From: Panax quinquefolius
Taxonomy: Eukaryota; Streptophyta; Magnoliopsida; Apiales; Araliaceae
Direction of reading: 5' to 3'
Length of the DNA: 64,000 nt
Assembly: GCA_020205615.1 (NCBI GenBank)
Contig: JAINUW010000745.1
Location: 1-64,000, forward strand
Shown: positions 23,460 through 35,359 of the stretch, piece after piece
Position numbering within the stretch: position 1 is the stretch's first letter
Layout: each line of letters opens with the position of its first letter
Position numbers and translations under genes: made by a program
Notes under the pieces: model-generated
What the model was told of the DNA's origin: nothing
What the model saw: the letters and a program-made list of their open reading frames with translations, nothing else
Databases searched by the model: none

Positions 23460-24052
23460 TGTTTTGACACCACGTGCCCAAGGAACGCTTACTTCCTCAA
23501 GCTAGAACTCACATTTCTTGACTTGGCATATAGTTTATTTTCATGAAGCCTTTAAAGTACCAGCTTCAAATGGTGTTCATGATCTTCACGGCTTTTGGAA
23601 TGGATGAGGATGTCATCAATAAACACAACAAAGAACTAATCCAAATATTTCTTGAACACACGGTTCATCATATCCATGAAAGCAGTAGGAGCATTAGTCA
23701 ATCCAAAAGACATGACTAAGAATTCATAATGCCCGTACCAAGTTTTGAAGGCAGTCTTCGGAATATCCTCAGTTTTAATCTTCAGCTGAAGATATCTAGA
23801 ACGAAGATCGATCTTTGAAAAGAATTGTGTTGTTTGCAACTGGTCGAACATGCCATCAATGCGAGGTAGCGGATACCTATTCTTGATGGTGACATGGTTC
23901 AATTCCCGATAGTCAATGCAAAGTCGCATACTCCCATCTTTCTTCTTTATGAATAAAATAGGAGCACCCCAAAGAGATGTACTAGAACGAATGAAACCTA
24001 TGTTTAAGAACTCCGGTAGTTGGACCATTAACTCCGAGAAGTTCAATAGGAG
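23460..24052 (-). pseudogene. A pol: reverse transcriptase palm/fingers
   Basis: Minus frame 23636-24046 reads [89 protein letters not shown], the fingers and palm of a Gypsy RT. The next block (23460-23640) carries the VDD motif region (FVVFIDDIL..SKS) in another frame. S2 cuts it just after the MAP/IEL junction. Confidence 0.88.
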
Positions 24053-27000
24053 TTAAAGGCCGGAGAAAAATCGAATTTTAGAGGAATTAAAATTTTATTT
24101 AATTATAATGATTAAATGAATTTAATTGATTATTTATGGAGCAAGCTAATTGAAGGTCGTTATATGACCTAGAAATGTTAGAACATCGTAGGATTTTGGC
24201 TACATGGTAGAATTAAAGTGTTTGAATTTCCAAGATGAAAATAAAAGCTTTCGAGAAATTTTACGAAAAAACACTATTCACGCATTTCTGCTCGGGAATT
24301 ATTTTTGAACATCCGAAAAATACGTAACGATAGAATATCAATGTGAGATGAAATATCCAATAATATTTCAGTTATGGAAAACGTAATATTTCGCCTGTGG
24401 ACTTAAAACATAACGTTTATAGAAAATGATTTACGAGAAGGAAATGTAAAGCGATTAATGAATAAAACAATGATTGTATAATACGTAGGTATTATAAGAA
24501 GTAATGAATACGAGGTATTAAACGAATATGTATGAATGATGGTATATCGTATGTGATGAATAAGTATACGAGGTGGAATACGAGATTAATACGTAAATTA
24601 TACGTTAAAAAGCTTTAAGCCAAATGTAATGAATTTGTAGGATTGTGTAGGAAATATTAAAGTCCAATGTGAATTGACAAAGCCCAAATGTAAGAATGGT
24701 TAAGTCCAATATAATTTAATGTGCAAGCCCAAATGATTAAGCTAAGTTAATTAAGCTAAAGGCCAAGGTAAATAACCAATGGGTTAGAGAATGGTTTAAA
24801 CCCATGGGTGATCCAAAGTAATAAACAAGTACTTAGAGGCTAAGTAAGTGTGATGACAAAGTAAACTTAATGCTTAAGTAATGTGATGGGCAAGCAAAGG
24901 ATAGATGTTGTGATGGCCAAGTATTTTGTGTAAGGAGCAAGTTTACTTAGGGGCAAAGTAATGAATAGTAAGGAGGTGGATTAAGGAGGTGGAGGTGGCT
25001 TAATGACCATTATACCCTAACCTAGCAAGTCCTATAAATAGCAAGCTTCCATTTCATTTGTTGGTTGTTAGTTTTTCATCCAACTTAAGTTGAGAGCTTA
25101 TTTGGTATAGAGAATAAGCACATATAAAGCTAGACTTCCTTTGTTAGATTTTCCACCAACAACTTATAGCTTATTGATTTGAGAGAAAAAGCAAGGAAAG
25201 ATAGAAGTTAACCTTTGTTATTTCAAGAAGCAAGAAGAAGATTAAGGATTAACAAGTGTTAATCAAGAGTAAGTATTCTTGAACCTTGATTTTCTTTCTC
25301 TTCCATTGTTAGAGAATGGGGTATTGGTAGAACAAGCATGCTAAGAAGAGGTTGGAATAATGAATCAAAGGGCTTAAGTCTTAATAAGCCGGATAAGTCA
25401 TGAATAAGAAATTCATTCGTAAATAAGTTATGAACTTATAAATAAAAGTATAAGAACATGTTAGGACTTATAACATGTTTACATTAATAAAATTAGTATG
25501 ATTAATAAGATGTAAGAATAGTGATTAAAGGACTTAACTCATTAATAAGTCATATGAAAAGAAGACATAAGTCATGAGTAATGAAAATATAAATAATTTA
25601 TATTTTCATAAGTTACAAATTTATCAAGAATAAGTAATAACTTATCATGTTATGAGTTAATGAATCATGTATGTCAAGATATTAGTATAATGGATTGAAT
25701 CCAATTGAAACGGTTTAAAAATCTCACGTAATAAAGTTTTACCGGAATTAACACGATTGGACGATAATCGTCGAATTCGTGAAATTTCGGAATGAAAGTC
25801 GAATTTTGATATTGAGTTTGGAAACGTTGGTTTTCAATGGAGACAAGTATTATTTGGCATTATAGAGTTCATGACTCAAAAATGGTAGGATTCGACTTAG
25901 AACGAAGAAAAGAAAGCGTTGACCGTTCACGAACGTTTATCGTTTTCTTTAAAAATGGACTAATGGGTGAATTTTTAGCAAACGAAGACGAATAGATAAA
26001 ATTCTTGCATGAACGCATAGAGTACGTAATTTGTGAACCGTAGGCTCTTGAACGAGCCAATTCGGACTTATAACAAAGAAGTTCTGAGTCAGGAATCTTA
26101 ACTTTTGAAAAATCTCATCCAAGTTTTTTTGGGTGCCTTGAGAATTTGTGGCATGGCCAAAGACAAGGAAAAAAATTAGCTCATCGCCAGCATGACTAAA
26201 GTGGCCATCAGCCCTTGGAGAGTCATACCGAACATGACATATAAAGCAGAGACTCGTGTCTTGGCGTCGAGTCCGAATTTTTGAGTATAAGTGGTGATGC
26301 TATGGTGTTGCAACACCAAATCAATAATAGCCGTGACTGCATATGCCAAATTTTAAAACATAAATGTGCATAAGAATGGTTACAAATAGAGTATGAAGGA
26401 AAATTGTTTAGCAATGAACTAAGGGACTTAATACAATATTGTTAATCGATAACTAAACCTCAAGTGTGATCACTTAGAGTTAAAGTAAGTCAATTAAAGA
26501 TGAACGCATAAACGGTATCTGATAAGCGTACTTAACCATTGTGATCAAGTTTCAATTAATAACATAAGGACGTTAGTAAACCGTGAGGAAGGATAATTAA
26601 CTTGAACCGAGTTGTATTAATGAAATAATTTCAATTAAGTTATAGAAGAAGAACGTAGTTGGTAAGAATGATGTAAAAGAAATGAAAGCGGAACCCATAA
26701 ATAACAAATCTAATACTGAGGATTAGATTGAGAAGTAGGGTAAGATTATTTAAGAACTATGTATGTTCAATCATGACCTAATATGGTATGTTATGTGGTT
26801 ATGTGTTGTAGAGACCGTAAGGACTCAAAGGAAATGTAATTTTCTTTGTAGAGCGTTGAAGGCAAGTTTTTCTTAAACGCTTGTCTAACAACCGTGTTAG
26901 CCAGTTTTCAAATGATTTAAGTTATGAGATGCATGTATGGTTTTAAAGAAAGAGTCGATGCGCTTTTAGCTCTGCTTAGACTAATCGTGATAGATTGATT

Positions 27001-27775
27001 GAGCTGTTTACAAGTCTTTCAATATAGAATTGCTACTTGTTATCTACACGCCAACTATTTGATATTAATTCAAGGTAAATACGAATATGAATAAACAAAT
27101 GTATTTTCATCGAGTATTCGATGGGCACGTGAGGTTGCCACAACTTAAACATACACACGTTTAATGGATGTAGTGTTGATCAACATAGAGTACTATAGGC
27201 TGATCACCTAGAAGTGCTCGTAAGATATGCCAGACTTACGGACTTCGTGCCGGGTTGTCCTTTTCAAAGAAACTATAAGACGTTCACGTCTTGAACCGGA
27301 ATTGATGAATACTGTTATTGTAAAATGTTTTGAAGGAAAAGAAACGTTATTTTAAGTTATTGATAGTACTTCGTAACTATCATCCAGTTATTGAAGATAT
27401 ACGATTCCTATGTTTTAAGCATGCTTTTAAAATGAAATTGTTATACTTGCTGAGCTTGTTATGCTCACTCTTGCTTGAACCATATGAATGCAGCTTAGAT
27501 CGAATGGACCGAAGGATTCGACAAGGTTAAAGTGAAGGCTAAAGCGAACGTGTAGATTACCTATGTAATAGTATAGGTTTGTAATGATAATATTTGATAT
27601 TATGATAAGAACAAATGTAACGGTTATAAAAAACCTGGGAATGGTAGTATTATTTTGGAATATATATAAGACATATTCGTCCTTTTGAGGCATTTCAATT
27701 GAATGTTTATGTGAACTGTAGCACCATGGAACACCATCTGTCGGGTTGGAAGAGACCCGGATTTGGGAGCGTCAC
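24053..27775 (+). mobile_element. Solo LTR S2 (3.7 kb), TSD AGGAG
   Basis: Flanked by AGGAG at 24048-24052 and 27776-27780; removal restores A's RT codons MAP + IEL. Right end ..GATTTGGGAGCGTCAC resembles the other LTR ends. The left end starts TTAAAGGCC without the expected TG, and the right end lacks the final A, consistent with 1-2 base losses. A TATA box lies at 25033 and a donor-like AAGAGTAAGTATT at 25267. No coding sequence. Not closely similar to the other LTRs, so it is a separate family. That it is an LTR rather than another element is inferred from ends, promoter and target duplication. Confidence 0.8.
25033..25041 (+). promoter_or_regulatory. LTR TATA box (S2)
   Basis: TATAAATAG followed by CAAGCTTCC about 1 kb into S2, as in the other LTRs. 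Confidence 0.55.
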
Positions 27776-27780
27776 AGGAG

Positions 27781-28485
27781 CCATTCGATATGGGGTTTTA
27801 GAAATGGGTTTTATACCAGGTTCAAGGTCAATAAATAATTCAACTTCACGTTCTGGGGGTAGACCGGGAAGTTCTTCAGGAAATATATCAGGAAATTTAC
27901 TAACAACATATATATTATTCAAATCTGACGTATTTTTGTTCAAGTCCATGATATGGGCTAAGAAAGCTTGACATCCATTTTTCAATAAACGAATAGCTTT
28001 ATGGCTTGATATAACAGTGTTTGACTTTAGTAGTTTGGTTGCTTGAATTCGCATAATAGATTGGTTAGGAATATGAAAACTAAAAACCTTACGAAAATAA
28101 TCAATTTTGGCATGATGAGTGGTTAACTAATCAATCCCTAAAATCACATCAAATGCAAGTATTTTCAAAGAAATAAGATCGACAGGTAATGTGATGGTCC
28201 CAACTTGAATTAAGAAATATTTATAAACAGTGGATGTAAAGAAAGTTTCTCCTAACGGAGTCTCAACAGATAAGTCAAAGTCTAATTTCCCAGAATCAAG
28301 TTCAAACATTTAGCACAACGTTGGGATTTATAACAATAGATGTGTCCCTCTTTCCCGCATTTATAACATATGACCGGTGATCGTTCTCCTCCCCTAGGAA
28401 CAGTTGATGCTGGTGCTGACGTCTTCACATTGTCATTATTGTACCTTCTCTTTTTGAAATCTCCCCCTGACTCGCGTCTTCTACC
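27781..28485 (-). pseudogene. A pol/gag: zinc knuckle, protease, RT start
   Basis: Minus strand: a zinc-knuckle fragment PVICYKCGKEGHI (about 28330-28375), then LDFDLSVETPLGE, KILAFDVILGID of the retroviral-type protease (28127-28309), then DWLTTHHAKIDC-like, FPDIFPEELPGLPP and ISKTPYRMAP, the entry to RT (27775-27870). The protease active-site triad (D-S/T-G) is missing because sequence between the zinc knuckle and LDFDLS is deleted. Element B interrupts gag just upstream at 28486. Confidence 0.85.
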
Positions 28486-29339
28486 TATCGACGTTGGGAT
28501 TTTTATTTGTCCCTTTTCGTTACTTGTTCTTTGGTGTTCTCATGTTAAGTGAGATTTGTTTGAAAAAACAAGTGAAAAAAGTCTAACATGTATCATGTCG
28601 ACGATTGGAATGTGAGAGTCGCTAGTTGGTTTTTTATATGATTGTACCAACACAAATCGAGACAAGGTTTGCACATTGACCCAAATGATGTGACATCTAA
28701 ACATGGTCGGTGAAACCGAGATTCATTAGGATCGGGGACTTGATTATGCGGAGGAAAGGTGTTAGGCATCCCAGACATCCGTGTTACCACGGTGACCGCC
28801 TTTTTCAAGAAACTATTATCCGAATTTGTGTGTGTGTGGTCAATGTGCTATTATTTGGAAGTGGTACGAGGCCTCGCTCGCTTTTATATACATGTGGTTT
28901 GAATTTATGTAAAAATTTAATTTTTTGCAAGATATAACAATGATGTTTTATAATAAAAGGTTTTTAAACCACGATGCTCAATAGTAATTGAGACCTTGTA
29001 CACTTCTATTTTATTAAGTGTTGGTTTGATTGATTTTTATTTAGGGATGCGAAGCATCTATAAGAAAAAATATGTACATAAAATAATGTCGATTTCCTCG
29101 CTTGCATGAAAACCATCCGAGGAAATTCGAGATTAATCGCAGAATAATTTACAAGATGCTTACAGTTAAAAATGTCCATCACGGGAACCGAATCTAGATC
29201 CAATAGGCTGAATCTGTGATCACATGATTCCTAGGCGCACATGATACCACAATTTGTATGAAAGCAGTAAGCAGGTATATATATAAAAGCTGTAAATATA
29301 TATATAGACATGATCATCAACCACAAAGCACCTCCATGG

Positions 29340-29530
29340 GGGATCAGAAAATGTAAATAAAACTGTAAAAAGCTATCAACCGCCACGGAGGAAACTCCAG
29401 GCGGGACAAAACTTAAATAAAGCTGTAAAAGTGATCAACTGCCATGAAGTAAACTCTAGGTAGGACGAAATGTAAAGAAACCTATAAAAGCGATCAACCA
29501 CCACGAAGTGAACTCCAGGTGGGACAAAAA
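29340..29530. repeat. ~62-bp tandem repeat in B 3' LTR
   Basis: Three to four units with AAGCTGTAAAAGCGATCAAC, a C.ACGAAGT core and CTCCAGGTGGGAC. The right LTR has the same array at 51590-51780. Confidence 0.8.
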
Positions 29531-29689
29531 AATATATATATGAAACTCGGCTCCCGCCAGTACAAAAGTAGGTATATGTGAGCTCACAAGTGTTTAAAAT
29601 GGGAAAGCACTCAGTATATTGCAAGTACGGAGCAAATTGGACAGGGCTTCCTCGCTCTTTCTCTTTTCAAAATGGCCACCCCAAGCCCT

Positions 29690-29698
29690 CTATTTATA
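29690..29698 (-). promoter_or_regulatory. LTR TATA box (B 3' LTR)
   Basis: TATAAATAG on minus, followed by AGGGCTTGGGGTGGCC. Confidence 0.6.
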
Positions 29699-30119
29699 GA
29701 GGTGGGAGCCACAAAAGCGGCTCAAAGAAGAGGGTGTACTACTGCGGTGCCAGGGTGCCCCGGCGATGTGGGTCCCAGCCAGGTGTCAAGCACGACACTC
29801 GAGAGACAATGTTTACATTCTCGCTCGATTGTTCATAACTTTCAATCCAGGAGTCTGATGGAAGCGTGCCATACCATTCTAGAAAGCTCTTTCCGAGAGC
29901 TACACAATGACATAGGATTTGCCCTTTTTTGATTCTAGGAAGATGGGTCCATGACCAAAATGGCATTCCGGGTTTTCATCGGGTAGTCGTTGAGTAGTTT
30001 TGCGTAGTTTATGCTTGAAAGTTAAGATATTGTTCTCGTGGGACTTCTATTGAAGAAATTTGAGTTGAAATGATTTGATTTGATGTGAGTTGAAGTTGGC
30101 GGCAAAGTGACCATTTTGC

Positions 30120-30400
30120 CCCTCCCGGTTATCTCCGGCCACAAGACTTGTAGTAGTCTTTTTTCAAGGTTATCTCAGGGTTAACCTCTCGTTGACTCGA
30201 GTGTCCTCGGGGTTATCTCGAGGTTGGCTTGACCTCTTGGGTCTATCTTTGGGGTTGAAACCGACTTTCCCGAGGTTATCTCGTTGGAAACTATTTTCTC
30301 GGGGGGTTATCTCCGTGGTTGAAACCGGATCTCCGTGGCTATCTCTGGGGTTAAAATTGATGTTGTGGTCCTCCGAGGTTATCTCTGGAGTGTGAAAAAA
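30120..30400. repeat. GGTTATCTC repeat block in B U3
   Basis: About eight copies of GGTTATCTC or a variant spaced 25-45 bp with GGTTGAAAC..; matches 54370-54660 in the other LTR. Lies upstream of the TATA box in element orientation, so it is a candidate U3 enhancer array. Confidence 0.75.
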
Positions 30401-30456
30401 CGATGTTGCCCTCATGCATGGTTAGTAATGTGCAAAGAAAATTTTGAATGTCTACA

Positions 30457-30495
30457 GATGCCCTCTTTATCGTGTTCATGCATTGCGATGGAATG
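30457..30495 (-). other. B polypurine tract region
   Basis: Minus strand ATAAAGAGGGCATC runs straight into the LTR start TGTAGACATTC, as expected for a Tat-type polypurine tract. The rest to 30495 is B's 3' untranslated DNA, ending with S3's target copy GAATG. Confidence 0.65.
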
Positions 30496-32079
30496 TGTGA
30501 CGCCCCCAAATCTAGGTACTTAAAACCCGAACTCTAAGGCTTCACGATACCATTTATATAATTTGAATAATACTAATAATAATAACAATAATATAAAATT
30601 CAAACTTAATTTACATGCGATCAAAGTTTACTCCCGTGCACGAGACCTTTAAACATTCATTACATCATAGATAATAAGTATCATTGTCTTAATAAACTAT
30701 AACTATTACACAACATATTATAAATCTCATTAAATATGACTTTCCTTTCCCTTGTTCTTGCTTGAGCCTTGAGTTGATCATACTTAATCGAAAACATTTA
30801 AATTTAAAGCAAGAATGAGCATTGGATTGCCCAAAGAAGTAATAACAACAATATATATTAGTGAAAGAATTAAATATTTTCTTTGAAAGACACTTCTACA
30901 AACGAATCGGTGGTTGTGAAGTAAGTGAACCAATAATAGCAACATATCATTTCAATATGAAATTTTTGAAACTACGTACAGACTATAACTGGAGATCAGT
31001 CAACATACTATGAACATTGTTTTCTATTTTCGAAAAGGTTAAACAAAAATTCATCTGTAAACCGTTATAAGGGGTGATCAGCCCGTTATGCCCTGTATTG
31101 ATCAATACTACATGCAAGAACGATATTATCGTTCACTCTATCCTTCTTAGGTGCACAAAAGTTTTCCCATATTTGGGATGTTCATACTTAGTCGGGAATC
31201 CAAACCAAAACAATCTGGTTGGATACAATAACATTCTATCTTGCTCAACAATATTTCTTATGTCTAGCTGAATCAAATAGCTTAGACGGCTTTTAAGTCA
31301 ACGTATACATACTTGAAATCAATAAGTATGTATCAACATGTGATTAAATACAATAGTTATCCAAGTGGGGACACTTGTCTAACTCTATACAAATTAACGA
31401 ACAGAATAAATATCTGAATTTATACAATAATACAATGATTGGATAATGTAAGAACTTGTATGGATACAAAGATCGAATACATAATCAATAATAACAGAGT
31501 TAATAATCTTGCACCATAATAATTGGAGTAAGTTTAGGAACTTGCATAACATGATATACCTGTTTGCACGAAATAAAAGTAGTGCATAAGGTTTAGATAC
31601 TTGCCTGAGTTGCTGCTTACAATAACGTAACTTAGATTAATCTTTTATACAGCGACCTATCAGTAATAAGGTCATTCGTTTGATTAGAATAATATATCGT
31701 AACACAGAACACTGTCTATTTCAGTCAGCACATAACCTAATCACCTTGTTACCTATGTTTAACAACCATTGAATCACAAATAATCACATATCTAATTACA
31801 TTATCTAAGTCCAGATCAATTTCTAAAATATTTCGGTGTACCGACGGCTTTATCGGGTAAATATCGAGTCTAAGACTCTATCGTGTAGTTTAATATTCGT
31901 TTAGATATTTTAAATATCGGTCGTATTATTTTCATAGCCTTATAATAATTTTTAAATAAGTATTATACTTTATCATGAATTTTCAAACCTTTGAAATCAT
32001 TATTAAATGATTTAAATATTAACTAATTCTATTATCATTAATATTTAATTAATATTAAACTATTAATGAAACCATTGCC

Positions 32080-32870
32080 AAAATATTAAAGTTATTTATA
32101 ATAACTCAAAATATTTTTAAAGTATTAATATTAACCTTAAATGATTTTTAAAACATTTAAAAATCATTTTTAAATAATTATCATTATTATTAGAATATTA
32201 ATTTATTATTTATCAAAATATTAAAAGTCATTAGTTATAACTTTAAATATTTTAATTCATTTATTTCCTTTTTAAATGATTTTGAAATTAATAAAACCAT
32301 TTTTAAACTATTTATTATTAAATAAATTTAATATCATTAATAATAAATTAATTATTAATATTAAATTATTAATGAAATTATCCTTTAAATATTAAAAGTT
32401 ATATTTTATAACTTCAAATATCTTTAAACACTTTATTTTCATTTAAAATGATTATTATAATATTAAAATCATTTTTAAACTAAATTATTTAATATAATTA
32501 TTAAATAACTTTAATATCATTAATAATAATTAATTAATGAAATTTACCTTGAAATATTGAAAGTTATATTTTATAACTTAAAATATTTTTAAATACCTTA
32601 TTATTATGTAAAATGATTTTAATATAATAAAATCATTTTTAATTTATTTAATTCATTTAGTAAATAACTTAATTATCATTAATATTAATTTATTAATGAA
32701 ATTTATCATAAAATATTAAAAGTCATTTAAAATAACTTAAAATATTTTCTTATATCATAACATAATTTTAAATGATTTTCAAATATAAAATCATTTTTAT
32801 CTAATTTATTTAATATTATAATTAAATAAATTAAATACTAATAATATTTCAAAATATTAAATATTTATGA
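32080..32870. repeat. ~130-170-bp AT-rich tandem repeat in S3
   Basis: Five units, each with ATATTAAAAGTTAT..ATAACTTAAAATAT and AAATGATTTTAA..AAAATCATTTTTAA (starts near 32083, 32216, 32389, 32553, 32713). Both half-motifs are themselves palindromic. Confidence 0.75.
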
Positions 32871-33012
32871 AATATACTTAAAATAATTAAAACTAATTTT
32901 CAGAATTTAAAATAATTTTAATAATTTATTTTGTATTTTTAATAATTAAAAACTAATTAATACTAATTATTTAAGAAAAATATAATTTTTATTCAAAAAT
33001 GTCGTTAAAGAC

Positions 33013-33044
33013 CACCTATAGTGACAGAACCGTCGCTATAGGTG
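33013..33044. repeat. 32-bp palindrome CACCTATAGTGAC..GTCGCTATAGGTG
   Basis: Inverted arms with one mismatch around AGAACC. The CGTCGCTATAGG phrase resembles subterminal motifs of plant CACTA transposons, but no CACTA ends are near. Confidence 0.7.
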
Positions 33045-34459
33045 TTCTTCGTGTTCTTGGTCAAACCCAGAACCTTCAAGCTTGTTACCGAGTAGGCATG
33101 TTTGACCAACAATAATTCTTAAGTTATAATGTTTCTGGAACAGCTAAACATCAGATCATGTAGTTAAAATTCAACACTACATTATCTAACAAGAAACATG
33201 GCCAAAACATAAGAAACCAAAAAGATCTAGGCTGCAGAAAACCTTGTGGGGAAGTCATTTCTTCATTTCGGGTTTCGAAATGAAGAAAAATTCGAGTAAA
33301 CAACTTACGATCCTCATAACTTGTAATACATAAAATTATTTTGCGATCTATCAATTCCGATTTATAGACAACACCTCGACTACAGATCTATCACATAACC
33401 TTGTCATAATATCAACAAATAAAGCGAGATACTGGTAGCTTGGCCAACTATGTCAAAAACTCGTTCATACAATTTCTGAAAATTCCAGAAAATGGAAAAT
33501 GTTACCAAATGGTCTACTTTGACCATCTACTACAAAGATTCTGTTGATATAATAAGGAATCTAGAGGCATAGATCTAAAGTTTATACAACATACAACAAT
33601 CTAATTACAACAACACCAACTAATCATCAAAAAACACCGCCGGATCAAAGCAATTGAAAACGTTGTCAGACTCTGGAAATGACCTTCTGGGTTGCCCAGA
33701 AATGGTTTGGTCATGGTCGGTCAACGACCTTTGACCAACCATATCTGACAATCTATTTATGATATGAGCTTGATTCAACTTTCAGAGTAAATATCTCATA
33801 TCATACTATAATACTGAACACTTAAAATATCAAATAAATAAACACACTAAGATGTAGACGATCCGACATTCTATTGTCGGACCCTAAAAACAAATTTTTT
33901 GATTTTGAAAAATCATCAATTAGAAGACTTAGATGTTATGGATCTGTAAACTACCAACCCAGGTCATCAAAATGGACTACAACCAACATATTCTAACATT
34001 CAAAATTGACATCTAACACATAATTTTTGGACAGATTTGAGGCTAGGGTTTTTGTACCTTTTCTAAGCTTTGATTCTGATTTTGTTCTTCTGATCTGCTA
34101 CTGGTAATCGTGGGGCTTGATCATGGACTGATATAACAAGGGAATTTCGTGGGTTTGAGCTTGGGAGAGACTGGCTAGGTATTTGTAAACAAATTAGGCC
34201 AAAAATGAACACTTTCTCTCTCTTAAATTATGCAAATCATGTATGCAATGAACTTGTATGCTAGTGGCTGATAATGTGCTAGTGATGTAGCTTGTAGGTA
34301 GGTCCAGGGTAGGGTGGCTACAAGATTGGATAAGATTTGCTAGCAATAATTCAACTAATGGGACAAAAGGGTATTTTGATAATTTTATTTTAATTTAAGG
34401 GCATTCTTGTCCAAGGTGCTTTAATCTAGGATTTATTCACTAGATTTTACATCTTAAAG

Positions 34460-34740
34460 TTTCTCAATTAATTACTAGGGTTTGGACAATTAAAAATTAA
34501 AGTATAATAAAATTTTAATTTTAAACACACTAATTAAATTAGGGTTTTTAATAAAAATTAAGGTTTTTACTAGAAAATTATGGTTTAATAATTAGGGTTC
34601 CTTAACATCATTAGGGTTCCCAAATTAACAATTAGGGTTTCTTAATTATCATTATAATTTACTAAAAGCGAAGAATTAGGGTTTCTAATTTTAGCAAATT
34701 AGGGTTTTCAAATAATAATTAGGGTTTCTCCTAATTACGA
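34460..34740. repeat. Cluster of AATTAGGGTTT (telobox-like) motifs in S3
   Basis: About nine TAGGGTT copies with 15-40 bp spacing; on the LTR's own strand they read AAACCCTAAT. They lie in the 5' (U3) part of S3. Confidence 0.8.
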
Positions 34741-35359
34741 AATTATATAATACACAATAAAATTCATATAACACAAGTACTACAAATAGTCTCGAACTCA
34801 TAAATGAGTTTAACAATTGGGGTTTAATAACACGATATGAGGGTTATGCCACAATTTATCATATTTGGCCTACTGAAGTTATCGGTTTATGCATTTCAAG
34901 ATTATATTTATATAATCGAAAATAAAAATATAATTAATATTATATTATTATTCTCATCCATAGATCAATACCCAAATTTAGGGTTTGGATTCCATATCGA
35001 TTTATTCTTCATATACAACATCAATAATTAAGCTAAAATAATTAACTTAAATATTCGAACAAATTCATATAATAAAACATTTATTATTATACTTTAATAA
35101 TCATTTCATATATTATTTAAATAATATAAATCATGTTTTCATGGAAAATAATTAATAAAAACATTTTTGCTTACAAAAATTAATTACTATAGGAGTATAA
35201 TATAGGTAATAAATTTCAAAAATTAATTATAGGTAATAAATATATTTGCATTTATCATACATTACTTGACACATATTCTCATCATTAAAATAATAAAAAA
35301 AAATTATATGCAAAATTTCTTATTTATTTATATGAAAAATATCGGGTTATTACAGAATG

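Larger units (their letters stand above)
28486..30456 (-). repeat. B, 3' LTR (1.97 kb)
   Basis: Begins TATCGACGTTGGG (TG to TA) and ends GTCTACA. Contains about three 60-bp units (GTAAATAAA.CTGTAAAAG.. CTCCAGG.GGGACAAA, 29340-29530), a TATA box and U3 repeats of GGTTATCTC. It lacks the ~2 kb present in the other LTR after the (TA) tract. Confidence 0.88.
30496..35354 (-). mobile_element. Solo LTR S3 (4.86 kb), TSD GAATG
   Basis: Begins TGTGACGCCCCCAAATC and ends GGGTTATTACA; on minus TGTAATAACCC to GGGGGCGTCACA. GAATG flanks both sides (30491-30495, 35355-35359). No internal gag/pol. An LTR of 4.9 kb is unusually long, partly from AT-rich repeats (32080-32870) and AGGGTTT boxes (34460-34740). 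The 30.5-31.7 kb part resembles E (13.1-15.3 kb) and D's LTR. Confidence 0.9.

Noticed and set aside
24053..27775. Reading S2 as a DNA transposon rather than a solo LTR
   Set aside because: No terminal inverted repeats; 5-bp duplication, TATA box and a GGGAGCGTCAC end like the other LTRs fit a Gypsy LTR better, though the start lacks TG.
29578..29838. Plus-strand ORF starting MSSQVFKMGKHSVYCKYG, found again at 53789-54190 with the same N-terminus
   Set aside because: Both copies lie at the same place in B's two LTRs, antisense to the LTR promoter; identity is explained by LTR duplication. C-termini differ and no domain is visible.
30170..30415. ORF with PRDNPED / EITPRENS repeats on minus and its plus-strand mirror
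   Set aside because: Produced by GGTTATCTC tandem units in U3 of B's LTR.
33013..33044. CACTA transposon end suggested by CGTCGCTATAGG
   Set aside because: Only one short palindrome; no CACTA terminus, no second subterminal cluster, no 3-bp duplication.
34460..34740. Possible interstitial telomere (TTTAGGG)n
   Set aside because: Units are separated by 15-40 bp and not tandem heptamers; described instead as telobox-like motifs.
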